A stretch of DNA of 64,000 nucleotides, taken from positions 30,073,716 to 30,137,715 of the forward strand of contig OX465587.1 of the NCBI GenBank assembly GCA_950022655.1. The letters run 5' to 3'. A model generated the notes under the pieces. It made no database searches, was not told the DNA's origin, and saw nothing but the letters and a program-made list of their open reading frames with translations. Shown piece by piece: positions 11,087-22,717 of this stretch. The number at the start of each line of letters is the position of its first letter. Position 1 is the stretch's first letter. This stretch comes from Alentia gelatinosa. Lineage: Eukaryota > Annelida > Polychaeta > Phyllodocida > Polynoidae. The position numbers and the translations under genes were made by a program.

Positions 11087-12003
11087 TGGGATTCACACGG
11101 AGAGACTCATGTGCCTTCAGCAGGGTTTGTCTGAGACGATCTCCCTGAGATTATTTGCCGGTACATAGTCTCCTCGTGTGACACCCCTAAAGGCCAATGC
11201 CCATCTACCGATTTGGGAACATTCATGTACGTTTGTCGGCGACAAACGGAGGGTAATTTGTCTCAGGCGAGGCATCCTGACAGAGTCGGTAGATGTAGGA
11301 CAGCTAGGCAAGGCTACCCACCGATTAGTGAACACTCGGTTTCTTTGGTTTTTGCCCTCCCCCAGCGATTAGTAGACCATACACCGATTTTATCAGTGTG
11401 CAGGTCGAGCGAGGGGTTACGTAATTTGCCTGCGACAAGGTGACCGACTCCTATACGATTTAGGAACTAATCTTTCAACCCTAAATCGGAAGATGGGCAT
11501 CGGCTTAAGTCTCAATTCCCTGAGGCTGAGGGGTAGCAGGGAAAATCGTCGGCGTCAATTTTCCCTGCCAAGGTACATAGTCTCTAGCAGTTTGGATTTT
11601 AAAACTGTTTTAATATGTTTCTGGGACTTTGCTGAGACTGGCGTACCTCTTGCTGATAATGAGGGTCTCCTAGTCTCAGTGGTATGCCTTTTCATGGGTT
11701 CACACGGGAAGAAGGCCCTGCACTAGAGACTATGTACCCTGAATATAGGTACTTGAGTCTCAAGGAACGCATTCACACGGGGAAAAAGCTGCTAGCCAGA
11801 GACTATTTACCTTCTGAAAGGGAGACTATTTACCGGATTTGTCCTTCAGTGTGAATCAGATCCGCCATTTTTCCTAGAGACTGGGAAAGCTCAATTTCAG
11901 CATTCTTCTCTGAGATTATGGGACAGAGGGAAAATTATCGGAGACTGGGAAAAAAATGTAAAGTACACCAGTCTCAAGTACAAGAGTCTCTGCGTGTGAA
12001 TCC
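11087..12003. mobile_element. TIR element with GGATTCACACGGAGAGACT termini
   Basis: GGATTCACACGGAGAGACT at about 11,089 pairs with AGTCTCTGCGTGTGAATCC at about 11,985-12,003, giving a ~916-bp element. Interior copies of TTCACACGGG at about 11,698 and 11,771 suggest nested or repeatedly shortened ends. A diverged 55-bp direct repeat ending CTAGACACTTTAAG flanks it at about 11,032-11,087 and 12,016-12,071. It contains the younger insertion at 11,198-11,500. No transposase is seen. Confidence 0.75.
11198..11500. mobile_element. MITE with ATGCCCATCTACCGATTT termini, nested copy
   Basis: Begins ATGCCCATCTACCGATTTGG and ends with inverted CTAAATCGGAAGATGGGCAT. GTTTGTCGGCGACAAAC near 11,230 is a perfect internal palindrome. 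A second copy of the same length is at 47,106-47,409, where both termini are also intact. Confidence 0.85.
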
Positions 12004-12071
12004 CTCTTTAGATATCACTATGTTGGTGGTGTTAGTAGACTTATAGTCACGATGTCCTAGACACTTTAAGA

Positions 12072-12890
12072 CTCGGTTGGATCATAGAGCTCAATGCTAT
12101 CAGGTACCCCGCTTTATCTGTTTATGCTGCGATAAACAAGGTATAAACGCCAGTTCTATGATTACGACTACGTTTATGTTGATTGGTTCCTATCCGAGAA
12201 GTAACATGGCGACCATTTATCTACACAACAGCAGTTGCTATGATGAGAAATTCGCTTTACTATCATATACTTTTGGACGTATATCTTACAGCTACTAACC
12301 TCTGCCAGACACGTAGTAACTGTAAAACATTTATAGAGTGTGCAATAAATCCTTATACTGCACAGTATGCAGTAAACTACATACATCTCTACATGCTCTG
12401 ACGCATACATATATATGTGAGTTGCTATGCATGTATGTCGCTAGATAACAATAGGGAGCCAAAGTGAACCCAACGAAACCACAGATACCCGTTAATAAAA
12501 CACCATTTCCGGAGAAAGGCACTCAGTACTTTGACTATGTAGGTTCGAGATTATATGTGTCTCCAATCTTTTAAATCCATATTTTTGATACACTTAACAA
12601 CTGTCATTGTAACTTCGAGACAGACTTACTCAGAGATGACTATTTCAACATCTTTATCCCTTAATCAATCTCTAAACCCATGTCCAGTCTCTCCATACAG
12701 ACTGAACTAAGGCTGTGCTTGTAGAATGTAAATATCAGGTGTAAAGGTCTGTGGCCTTTGTGTGGGGGACCCTCTTAACAACGTGTAGGAAGGTGCGATC
12801 TCTTCATGATGCAACGAATAGACAGAGACTGCATTTATGAACAAAAATTGATTAAGTTAACTATTTATACATTCCATTGATACCTATAGG
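12072..12890. other. Non-coding stretch
   Basis: No recognisable gene or repeat. Short open frames on both strands overlap each other and lack domain features. Confidence 0.4.
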
Positions 12891-12892
12891 TA

Positions 12893-13053
12893 CAGTAGAG
12901 CCCCGCATAAACGGGCACCCTCCGTTCCGGTCCAAATTGTGCACCTATGCGGCTGCCCACTTACACAGGGTTAGAATAATCATCTGATAGAGGGATTCGC
13001 TCCGAGCAAATTTGTCCGTTAACACGGGGTGCCGCTTACGCCGGGTTTTACTG
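12893..13053. mobile_element. Tigger/pogo-like MITE
   Basis: CAGTAGAGCCCCGCATAAAC at the left pairs with the right end GCCGGGTTTTACTG. Both ends abut TA, the expected Tc1/mariner target duplication. CAGT(A)...CCCCGC...AA termini are typical of pogo/Tigger-derived MITEs. A related but more decayed copy lies at 54,408-54,614. At ~161 bp it cannot encode a transposase. Confidence 0.8.
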
Positions 13054-13059
13054 TAAGTA

Positions 13060-13850
13060 GTGTTTAGTAAACTAACTGGTTCGGCTCCTTCATCTTGGCA
13101 CACTAAACCAGTGTTCACTAATACAGGTGTTGCCGTTCACTAATTGTAGTCATCATCAAGAGTATAGAGAAAGTGCAGTGTAGGAAGACGCCCAAACTGC
13201 TAATTTTCTTTGGCTCTGTTTTCATTGTTTTCCTTCTCTGAGGGAACCTTCCTAACTTCTGCCGTCATGTCTGCATATCATGGTCTCCCGGAATAACCAT
13301 TTATTACCCACCGATTACGGAGTCTCCATAGGAAATGTATAGGGCACCTGGAATTAGCTACCCGGAGATTCTGGCATGTCAGAATCTCCTGCAGGAGATT
13401 CCGGAAAAATAGTCCTGTCCATAAAGAGGTTGAATTATTGTGTACTTCAAAATAAGTTTCTTGAATGTTCCTCCAATGCTAATTACATATGTATCCGAAA
13501 CGCGTCTAACAGTAGGATTTTGCGTCTAGAAGTTCGACCTGTTATCCGTCTCGTAGACGCCTTATCTAGTGGCGTATATACATGTCCATGGTGCGGTCTT
13601 ATATACGTCATATATACGCCTGATTCCGTTGTATATACACCACTCTCAAAAAGTTCCATTCTCTGCCACTTGGGGACACTACTGGTAGCATATTTCATTT
13701 GCAATTAACCATCCAAGTCTGTATTATATGAAAAATATGTATCTAGAGTATGAGGTCTTGCAAGATATGGACTCTTTAATATGATTTGATTAGTTTGCTT
13801 TAAGTCTCCGGCGAGTTAAAATGTCCTGGTTATTGTCAATTTGCAAACAG
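13060..13850. other. Non-coding stretch with MITE-like fragments
   Basis: TTTATTACCCACCGATTACG near 13,301 resembles the TTTATTACCCACC end seen at 44,655. AGATTCTGGCATGTCAGAATCT near 13,366 is a short palindrome. Repeated TATATACGCC-like motifs at 13,565-13,620 resemble the interior of the element at 30,547-31,486. No gene is supported. Confidence 0.4.
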
Positions 13851-14034
13851 GAGAGTTTTATTGAATAATGACAAACACAGACTCGGGGAATGGACTTTGA
13901 GAGTTTTATTTGAAATATCCAGCAGAGAACTTAATTTTATTATCGACTGTGGCAATTGCTGGGGCAATTGGAGGATTAATTGGTTGAAAGCCCTCTTGCT
14001 AAAGGAGGAGGCGAGAAGGAGAGAGTTACTGTTC

Positions 14035-14398
14035 TTTATCCTACCCCTAATAAAAAAAACCGCCATAGACTTAACATAGGCAAATTTTATGTGGCAGGCC
14101 GTGACATAAAGTGTTTTTTATGCCACTAGAGTAAAAACAATATTGACCAATCAGAGAGCAGGATGTCAGCTACTATGAAAAAAGTTCTGTTGGTCGTTGA
14201 GTCAATATTTATCTTTTAGTAATACAAAAGCATAGACGGGGTAGGATAAATACGAAACTGAACTCGAGTTAGACTTGTCAGTGTCTATGCCACTCTGGTC
14301 AGGTCTGCTCCTCACTACACTGTGCTATGCCTCGTGTAGTAATAAACGACCTGCCCATCGTGGCATAAACATTGTCAAGTCTAACTCTCGTTTGGTTT
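14035..14398. mobile_element. Compound MITE: TTATCCTACCCC module plus hairpin module
   Basis: The TIR module runs from TTTATCCTACCCCTAATAAA (about 14,035) to GGGGTAGGATAAATA (about 14,250). The attached hairpin module has arms GAGTTAGACTTGTCA (about 14,265) and TGTCAAGTCTAACTC (about 14,372-14,388), with more pairing inside. The whole matches the plan of the copies at 22,718, 27,645, 41,906, 42,919 and 54,890. Confidence 0.75.
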
Positions 14399-14404
14399 CT
14401 ACTA

Positions 14405-14530
14405 ATTATTATATACCCATGCCGTACACACTGTAAATATGCACCGCTTCGGCATATGACGTAAAAATACTGTACGGACCAGTGGTCCATACACCAAAAT
14501 ACAGACTACCTACCCATACACATTTATAAA
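14405..14530. repeat. ~125-bp dispersed repeat (GTACGGACCAGTGGTCC)
   Basis: The block from TATATACCCATGCCGTACAC to CTACCTACCCATACAC recurs in reverse complement at 40,276-40,410, and in part at 25,398-25,470. It contains the near-palindrome GTACGGACCAGTGGTCCAT. It is the same element in at least three places, so it is mobile or mobile-derived. Confidence 0.75.
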
Positions 14531-14607
14531 AATTTTGGTTGTTATTAAAATGTTAAGAAAAATTAAATTGATTTATTTTTTATTTTGGGTATATAGTAAA
14601 TATATAA

Positions 14608-14745
14608 CGTCCAACCATGCTTGTACAAGTCACAGAACTTGATAATTTACCGTTTGTACAGAACTTGGCGTAAACGCCCCGGTCCGTACAAACTGTAAAT
14701 TAGCATCTCGTTCTGTGACTTGTACAGCATGGTCAGGACGTTCTA
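14608..14745. repeat. Inverted repeat with CTTGTACAAGTCACAGAACT arms
   Basis: CTTGTACAAGTCACAGAAC (about 14,620) and GTTCTGTGACTTGTACAGCA (about 14,712) form a hairpin. Inner arms (TAATTTACCGTTTGTAC and GTACAAACTGTAAATTA) extend it. A partial copy lies at 25,495-25,610. In both places it follows the ~125-bp repeat, so the two are parts of one element. Confidence 0.75.
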
Positions 14746-14759
14746 TATAAGTACGGTGG

Positions 14760-14960
14760 GCGGGAGGTTCTTGCCTGTCTGATGACCCGGGGATGAGTAA
14801 GGGCGAGCACTCGGTGAGCGGTGTGAGCTGGGCCCGGTCACGTGACCCCTATGCGCCAGTGGCCCAAGTCACGTGGTGCGTCCTTAGCAACCAGGGCCCG
14901 GGTCGCGCCTCGCATTATTACCCCTAACCTGCAAGTTAGGTATAATGACTAACACATACC
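14760..14960. other. GC-rich non-coding stretch
   Basis: Locally GC-rich sequence (CCCGGTCACGTGACCCC, GGGCCCGGG) in an AT-rich window, with a CACGTG E-box-type palindrome twice. It could be regulatory, but no gene start is visible nearby. Confidence 0.25.
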
Positions 14961-15929
14961 CAGAGAATGGATATTGAGAGTTTTATTTGAAACATCCAGC
15001 AGAGAATTTAGGTTTATTATCGGCCGAGGCCATTAACCCTTTGCCGGCCGCACGCCTCACCCGGGCGGCAAACCTACGGCAGCGCCACCAGCGACGTTCA
15101 CCTATACTAAGGCAGCAGCAGGTTCCAATGTGGACGTTTCAACGGCCGGCCTCTTTTGCCGTGAACGGTGCGCGTCTCTTGTTTTGATGGTGGTAGTGGT
15201 AGAATTTCGCCATTTTCTCCACAAAGTGATGATTTATGAATAAAAGATGACCGTTAGGATAAGTAAAAGATCCGTACCTTGCTATGTATATGTATTTTGC
15301 GAGTAAAATCAACTGTTGATTATTTGTAAACTTGAACCGAAGTTGGCCCAAAATAGGCATCGATGAAAAAAATAACCGTCCATGGCGTCCGCCGATCCCA
15401 GGCTGTACACACTACTCTAGCAGATTTGTTCGCATCAATATATATAGACGTTAAAGTCGATGAAACCCCCATACATATTCAAATATGATCCCTACCTACA
15501 CGGTTCTAAAGTATTATGAAATAAAACAACGCCTAAGGTGATCTAAGCAATATCGAAAGTTTGAACTCACGCACCATAACAAAACCGTTGGCGGGGATGG
15601 GAGTCAGTGTCAATATGGAAGGCTAAGCAGATTCCTCTACGCAATGAACGCTGTGTGAAATCATTTCCCTTCGTCAAATAGTGGATTAACAACAGAAATG
15701 GAGCCCAGCACGTTCAATATAAGGCTTGTGCCTACAAAAGGATATAAATATTATGGCGGAAAAACCATCGAAAGTGTGGTTAATACGGTGATAACTTCGG
15801 ATCTTTCAGCCTGGGTGGTATAGGTGTCAAGTCCAGTGACAGCGCCATGTCTGCTAAGCTGTCTGCTACAACGTACAAGTTGATTCGACAACCCACAGAA
15901 TTGCCATTTATATCATCCTATGGCATTAA

Positions 15930-17540
15930 CAGTGTAAAATGAAACCAACATCGTGTTCGTCTCATCAGCAGCTATACGAGGGTATCAAACTTGACATGGT
16001 GAAATCAACCTAACTTTTTATAAATAATATTGGCAAAGCCTCTATACTACTGTCTAGATTATAAGGTTGAATCTATGGGAAGCCGTGTCACTGCTCGAAC
16101 GGTAGGGTTGTCAAGTTATCATAAGAAATCAGCTCACACCGGGTTTAAACTTTAGATTCATGATTAATCATATATATATTCATATTCTACAGACTGTAAG
16201 GTTTGTTTCTATCTAAATAATGTCCAGGTTTGACGAGTTTATATTTAATCATTCAAATTTAGCCTTGGGTATTACGCAGTCGGCTGGCTGGTTCAGTCGA
16301 ATTTCATACGATGATCACAAAATTAGCTCAGATCGGGTTTAAACTTTAGAATCAACCACAGGGAAGTGTATTTTCACATTCTATAGACTCCAAGGTTTGT
16401 TCCAGTATGTATTTTATCATATTTAGACGAGCAGAGACCAAGATATTAAAATATTACGATGCGAGTTACGCACGTTGAATTCTGGCCTAGCTTGATCCGC
16501 CATTGCTTATACTGTGTAGTCAGGGTGGTCGAGCTGTCATAAGAAATCAGCTCGCACCGGGTTTAAACTTTAGATTAATGATTAATGATACATATATTCA
16601 TATTCTACACACTCTAAGCTACCTTTCTATGTAAATAATGTCCAGGTTTGACAAGTTTAGATTTAATCATTCAAATTTAGCCTTGGGCATTACGCAGTCG
16701 GCTTGCTGGTTCAGTCGAATTTCATACGATGATCACAAAATCAGCTCAGATAGGGTTTAAACATTAGAATTAACCACAGGGAAGTGTATTTTCACATTCT
16801 ATAGACTCCAAGGTTTGTTCCAGTATGTATTTTATCATATTTAGACGAGCAGAGACCAAGATATTAAAATATTACGATGCGAGTTACGCACGTTGAATTC
16901 TGGCCTAGCTTGATCCGCCATTGCTTATACTGTGTAGTCAGGGTGGTCGAGCTGTCATAAGAAATCAGCTCGCACTGGGTTTAAACTTTAGATTAATGAT
17001 GAATGATACGTATATTCATAGTCTACATACTGTAAGGTTTGTTTCTATCTAAATAATGTCCAGGTTTGACGAGTTTAGATTTAATCATTCAAATTTAGCC
17101 TTGGGCATTACGCAGTCGGCTTGCTGGTTCAGTCGAATTTCATACGATGATCACAAAATCAGCTCAGATAGGGTTTAAACATTTGAATAAATCACAGGGA
17201 AGTGTATTTTCACATTCTATAGACTCCAAGGTTTATTCCAGTATGTATTTTAGCAAATTTGGACGAGTAGAGACCAAGATATTGAAATATTAAGATGCGA
17301 GTTACGCACGTTGAATTCCGGCCTAGCTCGATCCGCCAATGCTTATACTGTGTAGTTAGGGTGGTCGAGCTGTCATTAGAAATCAGCTCGCACCGGGTTT
17401 AAACTTTAGATTCATGATTAATGATATACATATTGATAATCTACATACTGTAAGGTTTGTTTCTATCTGAATAATGTCCAGGTTATATCAGGTTAGAATT
17501 AATAATCAAACAAAGAAAGTCGGCATTACGCAGTTTTGTG
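15930..17540. repeat. ~209-bp satellite in 418-bp dimeric higher-order repeats
   Basis: GGCCTAGCT(T/C)GATCCGCCA recurs at about 16,482, 16,900 and 17,318, a 418-bp period. The 418-bp unit is itself two diverged ~209-bp monomers, each beginning at GGGTTTAAAC (about 16,140, 16,335, 16,557, 16,752, 16,975 and so on). A-type monomers carry CCAGGTTTGACGAGTTTA and B-type monomers carry GACGAGCAGAGACCAAGA. Corresponding dimers are nearly identical while A and B differ, which is the hallmark of a higher-order repeat. Confidence 0.85.
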
Positions 17541-17549
17541 GTTTGGCTA

Positions 17550-18520
17550 ACTAAATCATATATTTCGGGGTTTAAATATTAGATAAATGAATTTTCGTAT
17601 ATTCTAACGTGAACTACACACTCTCAGCTTCATGATGATATAATATTGTCCATTTTGGTCGATTCGAGACCAAGTAATCGAAATATTAAGATGCACCATA
17701 CGCACTCTCTATACTTTACTATAGGTTCAGTATGGGAGTGTGGATCTGGGCCAGACACGATTCAGAAATTCATTTATTATAAGGATTTAACTTGGATTCT
17801 ATTACTGGAGACATTAATATTCGTAAACTACAGATTCTCAGCTTTCTCCTGATATATACTTTGTGTATTTCGGACAATGTGGGATTTAGTTATCGAATTT
17901 AGAAGATTAAAAGCTTTACTATAGGCTTGGTAGGGGATTCAGGCGCTGGTCGAGATATGGTTTAGAAAATCTTTTATTACGAGGATTTAACTTGAAATAT
18001 ATTAATGGAGACATTAATATACATAAACTACGGGTTCTTAGCTTTCTCCTGATATATAATTTGTGTATTTCAGACAAGGTGGGAATTAGTTATCGAATTT
18101 AGAAAATTAAAAGTACTCTGTCAATAAATTGGCCTATTTCGCCACAGCTGGGTTCTAAGACATCTCTTTCAAAATGATTTCTTTGAGGCTTTTAACCTTG
18201 AATCTATGAACGGGGACTTATATCAGGGTAAACTACACTGTCTTAGGTTTGTTTATATGAAATATGATTCATTTTGAACCAGCGGATGATTTAGAAATGA
18301 ATTAACGGAAATGGTCATATAGCTACAGATTTACTATTGGTTTGGTAGGGAAGTCGGGCTCTGGGCAAGACAGGATTTCGAAAATCATTTATTATGAGGA
18401 TATAACTTCAAATATATGACTGGAGACATTAATATTCATAAATTAGAGATTCTCAGCTTTCTTTTGATATATATAATGTGCAATTCGGATATGGTGGGAC
18501 TTAGATATTGATTTTTGAAA
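17550..18520. repeat. Diverged ~200-bp satellite monomers
   Basis: Words such as CTGGAGACATTAATATTC and TTCTCAGCTTTC(T/C)T recur at ~200-bp spacing near 17,770, 17,970, 18,172 and 18,387. They keep the TTTAA...CTACA(C/G)...CTCAG order of the 209-bp monomers. This appears to be the older flank of the same satellite. Confidence 0.7.
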
Positions 18521-18949
18521 ATTAGATTCGAGCAGTGACTATATTGGCTTATTTCGCCATTGATTATACTATGAAGAATGAACCACAAAATTACAGTCTC
18601 TTCAAATTGATTCGCCTAAGGATTCCAATGGAGTTTGATCATTACAAGGCTACATGTGGTTATTTCCCACACTCTAAGGATCATCTACATATATTTAATG
18701 TCCAGGCTGATATATTGAATTCGGAAAATTGGACGTTTGCCTATTCAGCATTGACATCTCCAGGAGGAGTTAACTTTTAAATTGATTGCTGGACAATGAT
18801 TGATTATATCTACATACGAATACTTCTGGAAGTGAGAAAAGATGACAAGGTAGGTGAAGTAAGATTAAAAATATATTTTAATAATGTGTTGTATTTTTTT
18901 TCAGATTGATTATTTAGCAATATTGTTCAATATCTACACAGGTTAGCTT

Positions 18950-20250
18950 TACACAGGCAGTTATATCTTATTTCAGATTCATCAAGGTTATATGATCAGT
19001 GTCTGTCTGGCACTCGACGTGGTCGGACCTGGGGGCTTTGTCTCCGATCTAATAATCAATCTAACCAATTTTGATCAATATATTTTCACAAAATATACAT
19101 GTAGAGAAGCTTTATGGTACATAGATCACCCAGGATTACTTTGTTTCAGATTCATACCGTAGATTAGACCAATTATATTTCGTGGTCATACACTTCTCTG
19201 GTGAATCATAGAATAGCATTACGTGCAAGATCACATAGGCAGGAATGGTTCAGGCTGATATACATAGATTCAGTGTCTGAAAAGACGATCTGAAAAAAAG
19301 AATTGGACACTGGCAAACGATGAGACGAGTGAGGCTGCTGGGGCGCTTTGCTTTGTTTTCATATGATTGCATTGACATCGTGATACCATTTGATCAAATT
19401 TAAAATAGTCAACAAGGATATATATTTATTCAGTGTCTGTCTGGCACTCGACGTGGTCAGACGTGGAGGCTACGCCCCGATATAATAATCAATTTAACAT
19501 CTTCTGGTCGATATATTTTCACAAAATATACATGTAGAGAAGCTTGATGGTACATAGATCACCCAGGATTACTCAGATTGATAACGTAGATAAGCTACAA
19601 AAAACAATTATATTTCGTGGTCGTACGCTTCTCAGTTGAATCATAGAATAGCATTACATGCTAGATCTAGATCACATAGGCAGGAATGGTTCAGGCTGAT
19701 ATACATTGATTCAGTCTTAGCTTTACACAGGGAGGCGTGTTTTATTTCAGATTCAACAAGGTATATGATCAATTTCTACAGTTCTGGGGTTGATTTGAGA
19801 CTGATTCAACGCTATATATTAAATCACACAGGCAGGAATGATTTTTGTTTCAGATTGAAATACTTGACAAGGTATACATTAATTCAGTGTCTGTCTGGCA
19901 CTCGACGTGGTCGGTGTGGAGGCTTTGTCTCTGATCTAATAATAATTTAACCACTTCTGGTCGATATATTTTCATAAAATGTACATGTGGAGAACCTTGA
20001 TGGTTCATAGATCACCCAGGCAGGATTACTTTGTTTCAGATTGATAACGTAGTTTAGCTACAAAAAACCAATTATATTTCGTGGTCGTACACTTCTCTGG
20101 TGAATCATAGAATGATGGCACTCGACTTGGTCAGACGTGGGGGCTTTGTCTACGATCTAATAATCAATCTCACCACTTCTGGTCGATAAATTTTCACAAA
20201 ATGTACATGTGGAGAATCTTGATGATCTATAAATCACCCAGGATACACTT
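18950..20250. repeat. ~430-460-bp tandem repeat, about three units
   Basis: CAGTGTCTGTCTGGCACTCG recurs at about 18,998, 19,430 and 19,890. Each is followed by ACGTGGTCGG, then GATATATTTTCA(C/T)AAAAT, GTAGAGAAGC and CATAGAATAGCATTAC in the same order. The third unit is degraded. No open frame runs through the array. Confidence 0.8.
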
Positions 20251-20529
20251 CTGTGATTAATATCATTTTTAATATGTCGAAACTCTTTGTGATGGTTCGG
20301 GCGGGAAGGGAAAACTTGGGCGACCGGAAGTGTAACTCTCCGATATCGCGCTGCTGAGACTAAGCGCACGGTATTTATAGCTCTATATCAACGTAATCAA
20401 GGAGACATTCGACAAAAATATTTTATATTTCTCATATTTATTCAAGTTTCTACCACCTCTGAAAAAATTACGAAAATCCATCAAGTATTTCTTGATTAAA
20501 TATACACATTAGTAACAAATTACGAAAAA

Positions 20530-20650
20530 AATGCCTCAAGGCATTCTCCGGCCGTAGCCACGGGAATGCCTTGAGGCATTCTCCGGCCGTTCCCATGGGA
20601 ATGCCTCAAGGCATTCTCCGGCCGTAGCCGCGGGAATGCCTTGAGGCATT
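20530..20650. repeat. Tandem ATGCCTCAAGGCATTC palindromes
   Basis: The 12-bp palindrome TGCCTCAAGGCA or its relative TGCCTTGAGGCA recurs five times, alternating with CTCCGGCCGTAGCC. A related array, AAGATGCCTCCAGGCATTCC, is at 28,437-28,530. Both stand next to TTAACCCTTT(A/C), so they may be the same subterminal block of one element family. Confidence 0.75.
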
Positions 20651-20759
20651 CTCGGCTGGGAAAGGGTTAATAAACTTAAATTCTCTGCTGGATATTTCCC
20701 GGCGGAGGGCCAACTAGAGTATGACCGTGAGCAGGCTAGGTAGCATGGGAGGGCCAGCA

Positions 20760-21140
20760 CCGCGAGGGGAAGATGTTTGAAGCATTGTACTCGATTTAAA
20801 CAACACTAGTTAAATTCTAGCAACTCATTTGTTGATAATTCTACGCCTTGAACGATTATTGTAACAAAGAATTGGCTGACTATTATCGTCAGGATTTGGA
20901 GAAAACCATTGTACAAGTGTGACCATACGCAAACCCATGGCCTCCACCTTCCGACACAGAGATAACGCTGTAATTTAGTACATACTCTGACATTCTATGA
21001 AACCGAGCTTTTCAATATTCTGACAAGATTATGAATCAGAAATTCTGATTCAGACATATGTCATAGCAATGTCAGAGGCATGGCGCAAGCAGTTGGTGCC
21101 CGGCTTTACCTAAAGCTAGGAGGAGAAGGAAATGTCTCAG
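20760..21140. other. Non-coding stretch
   Basis: Nothing recognisable apart from AGAATTCTGATTCAGA near 21,036, a short imperfect palindrome. Confidence 0.35.
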
Positions 21141-21144
21141 AGAC

Positions 21145-21386
21145 TTAACATTGGGAACTCGTATCCAACACCATTTGGGTATTTAGAAAAAAATACTCAT
21201 TATGGGGATTATATGGTGAAAAAATTCCTTCTTCAATTTGTTGGGCTCCCCTTCCCCATGGGGGTTTGTGGAGACCATTTAATTTTAGAATTTTTTTATT
21301 TTTTTTAAGCAGATCACACGTCTTCAAAATATTATGGGGATTATGTCACAAAGGTCAGCCCATTAGTGAATGTCAGATAAATTCAG
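21145..21386. mobile_element. Decayed TTATCTCACCCC-group MITE
   Basis: TTAACATTGGGAACTCGTAT, ATTTAGAAAAAAATACTCAT and TCAGATAAATTCAGAAACCT are the subterminal words of the group, in the same order as at 745-890. The terminal repeats themselves are lost. The A/T-rich middle is unrelated. Confidence 0.5.
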
Positions 21387-21513
21387 AAACCTATTCAAGT
21401 TCGATTCCATCTCATGGCAATCGCTACGTAATTCACACGGTTAACCCTCGTGAATTACTGGGCTATTTAAACTCGATGGAATACGAGCTCTGACTGTGTC
21501 TTCTACGTATTTG

Positions 21514-21690
21514 TAATGCCCCAGTCACACTGGCGTAAAAACGGCGTTTTCCCCTGTACGCACGTCTACGTTCTTCTACGCATTTTGAAATATATGAAGG
21601 GTTCAGAATCCGTAGCGGATACGTGGTGTCCATAGTCTCAAAAACGTATTAAAAACGCCAGAATTTACGCCAGTATGACTGGGGCATTAC
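21514..21690. mobile_element. MITE with GCCCCAGTCACACTGGCGTA termini
   Basis: Left end TAATGCCCCAGTCACACTGG pairs with right end CCAGTATGACTGGGGCATTA. TAA/TTA at the two sides is a possible target duplication. Two lone left ends of the same family follow at about 21,946 and 22,357, in direct orientation, without matching right ends. Confidence 0.85.
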
Positions 21691-21945
21691 CGACGCAGCT
21701 ATAGGCTCCCAGAGCTGGGAACATGTTCTAGACGATATCTGGTTCTGGAGACCAGCTGGTGGACCACCTCCTGCCCGCAGACTAATGGCTCTGACGTAGT
21801 TTATGTCTATCTCAAGTGCCAGTATGTTCTTCCCTGCCTCTGCCAGCGTCCCCAAACGAAACGAGAGTAACACAAAGACCATGACTGTAGGAAGCCCGTT
21901 ACTTCCTGTAAGTGAAAGTTTGGGTTTACGGGGAAAAGGGTCCCT

Positions 21946-22395
21946 TATGCCCTAGTCACACTGGCGTAAAAATCGGCGGTTCCTCTACGTATCAGGGACC
22001 TGTTTCAGTGGTTTTGTGACATGTCTAGATGGCGTCTGTGACAACATACGGACAGATCACAAGATTGCAATTGATGACACACCGAGTTTCACTCACTTCT
22101 CGAAGGAATTCAGCAATGACACTTTAACATGAGTAGGGGATACATATAACCTATAATCGTTCCAAATATGAAGAAAATTGGCCACTCTGATTCTCTGATA
22201 TTTGCTACTCTTTTTCCGCTGTTGCTTGCACTGTTGGTGCAGCTGATGATGTCTGTCTAGGCCTAATGTCACGAGACTACTGAAACAGGTCCCAGATGGC
22301 ACATGACTTTCGCGTATCTAGTACGCAAATTCAACAATATTACTTGTCCACGTAATCCAGTCACACTGGCGTAACTTTCGGCGTTTTTACTGCGT
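21946..22395. mobile_element. Two left-end fragments of the CAGTCACACTGGCGTA family
   Basis: TAGTCACACTGGCGTAAAAA at about 21,953 and CAGTCACACTGGCGTAACTT at about 22,358 are in the same orientation, so they do not bound one element. Each looks like the left end of a truncated copy. The first is cut by the element at 21,995-22,293. Confidence 0.6.
21995..22293. mobile_element. TIR element with GGGACCTGTTTCAGT termini
   Basis: GGGACCTGTTTCAGTGGTTT pairs with ACTACTGAAACAGGTCCC, 299 bp in all. Its middle (about 22,110-22,200) carries a ~90-bp core with CCAAATATGAAGAAAATTGG. The same core is found inside the differently ended elements of 59,702-62,786. Confidence 0.8.
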
Positions 22396-22717
22396 ATTTG
22401 AGAGGGTGGGGACCATGTATTGGATACTGATTGGAAACTTTCCTATTTACTAAGCATTTACATTCTTTTACGCTTCTTAACGTTCATTAATGTCTCTTAA
22501 CATGTATCTGAAACCAATTGATTACCTACCACATTTAAAACGTGCAAATTCTGTGGGGTCCCACTTGGAGTTTCTCCCGCACATGGAGTTTCTCCCAAGA
22601 CAGAGTGAAACAGACCTTTAGGCCTTGAGACTGAAGAGCCACGAGAGTGGGATACTCGCGTAGTAATAAACTCAAACCTGCTATTCTTATCTTTTTTATT
22701 AAACTACTCAGATATAC

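Larger units (their letters stand above)
14960..20712. mobile_element. Large non-coding block with inverted ends, filled by satellites
   Basis: The left end carries CATCCAGCAGAGAATTTAGG and then TTTATTATCGGCC and TTAACCCTTTGCC. The right end (about 20,660-20,712) has the same words inverted: GGGTTAATAAACTTAAATTC and then TCTGCTGGATATTTCC. Between them lie the satellite arrays listed separately and no coding sequence. A third copy of the terminal words, without a partner, is at 13,895-13,935. A non-autonomous element that carries tandem repeats is the simplest reading. A block assembled by later insertions is the alternative. Confidence 0.5.

Noticed and set aside
21946..22395. One element bounded by the two CAGTCACACTGGCGTA sequences
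   Set aside because: The two are in direct, not inverted, orientation, so they are separate left ends.
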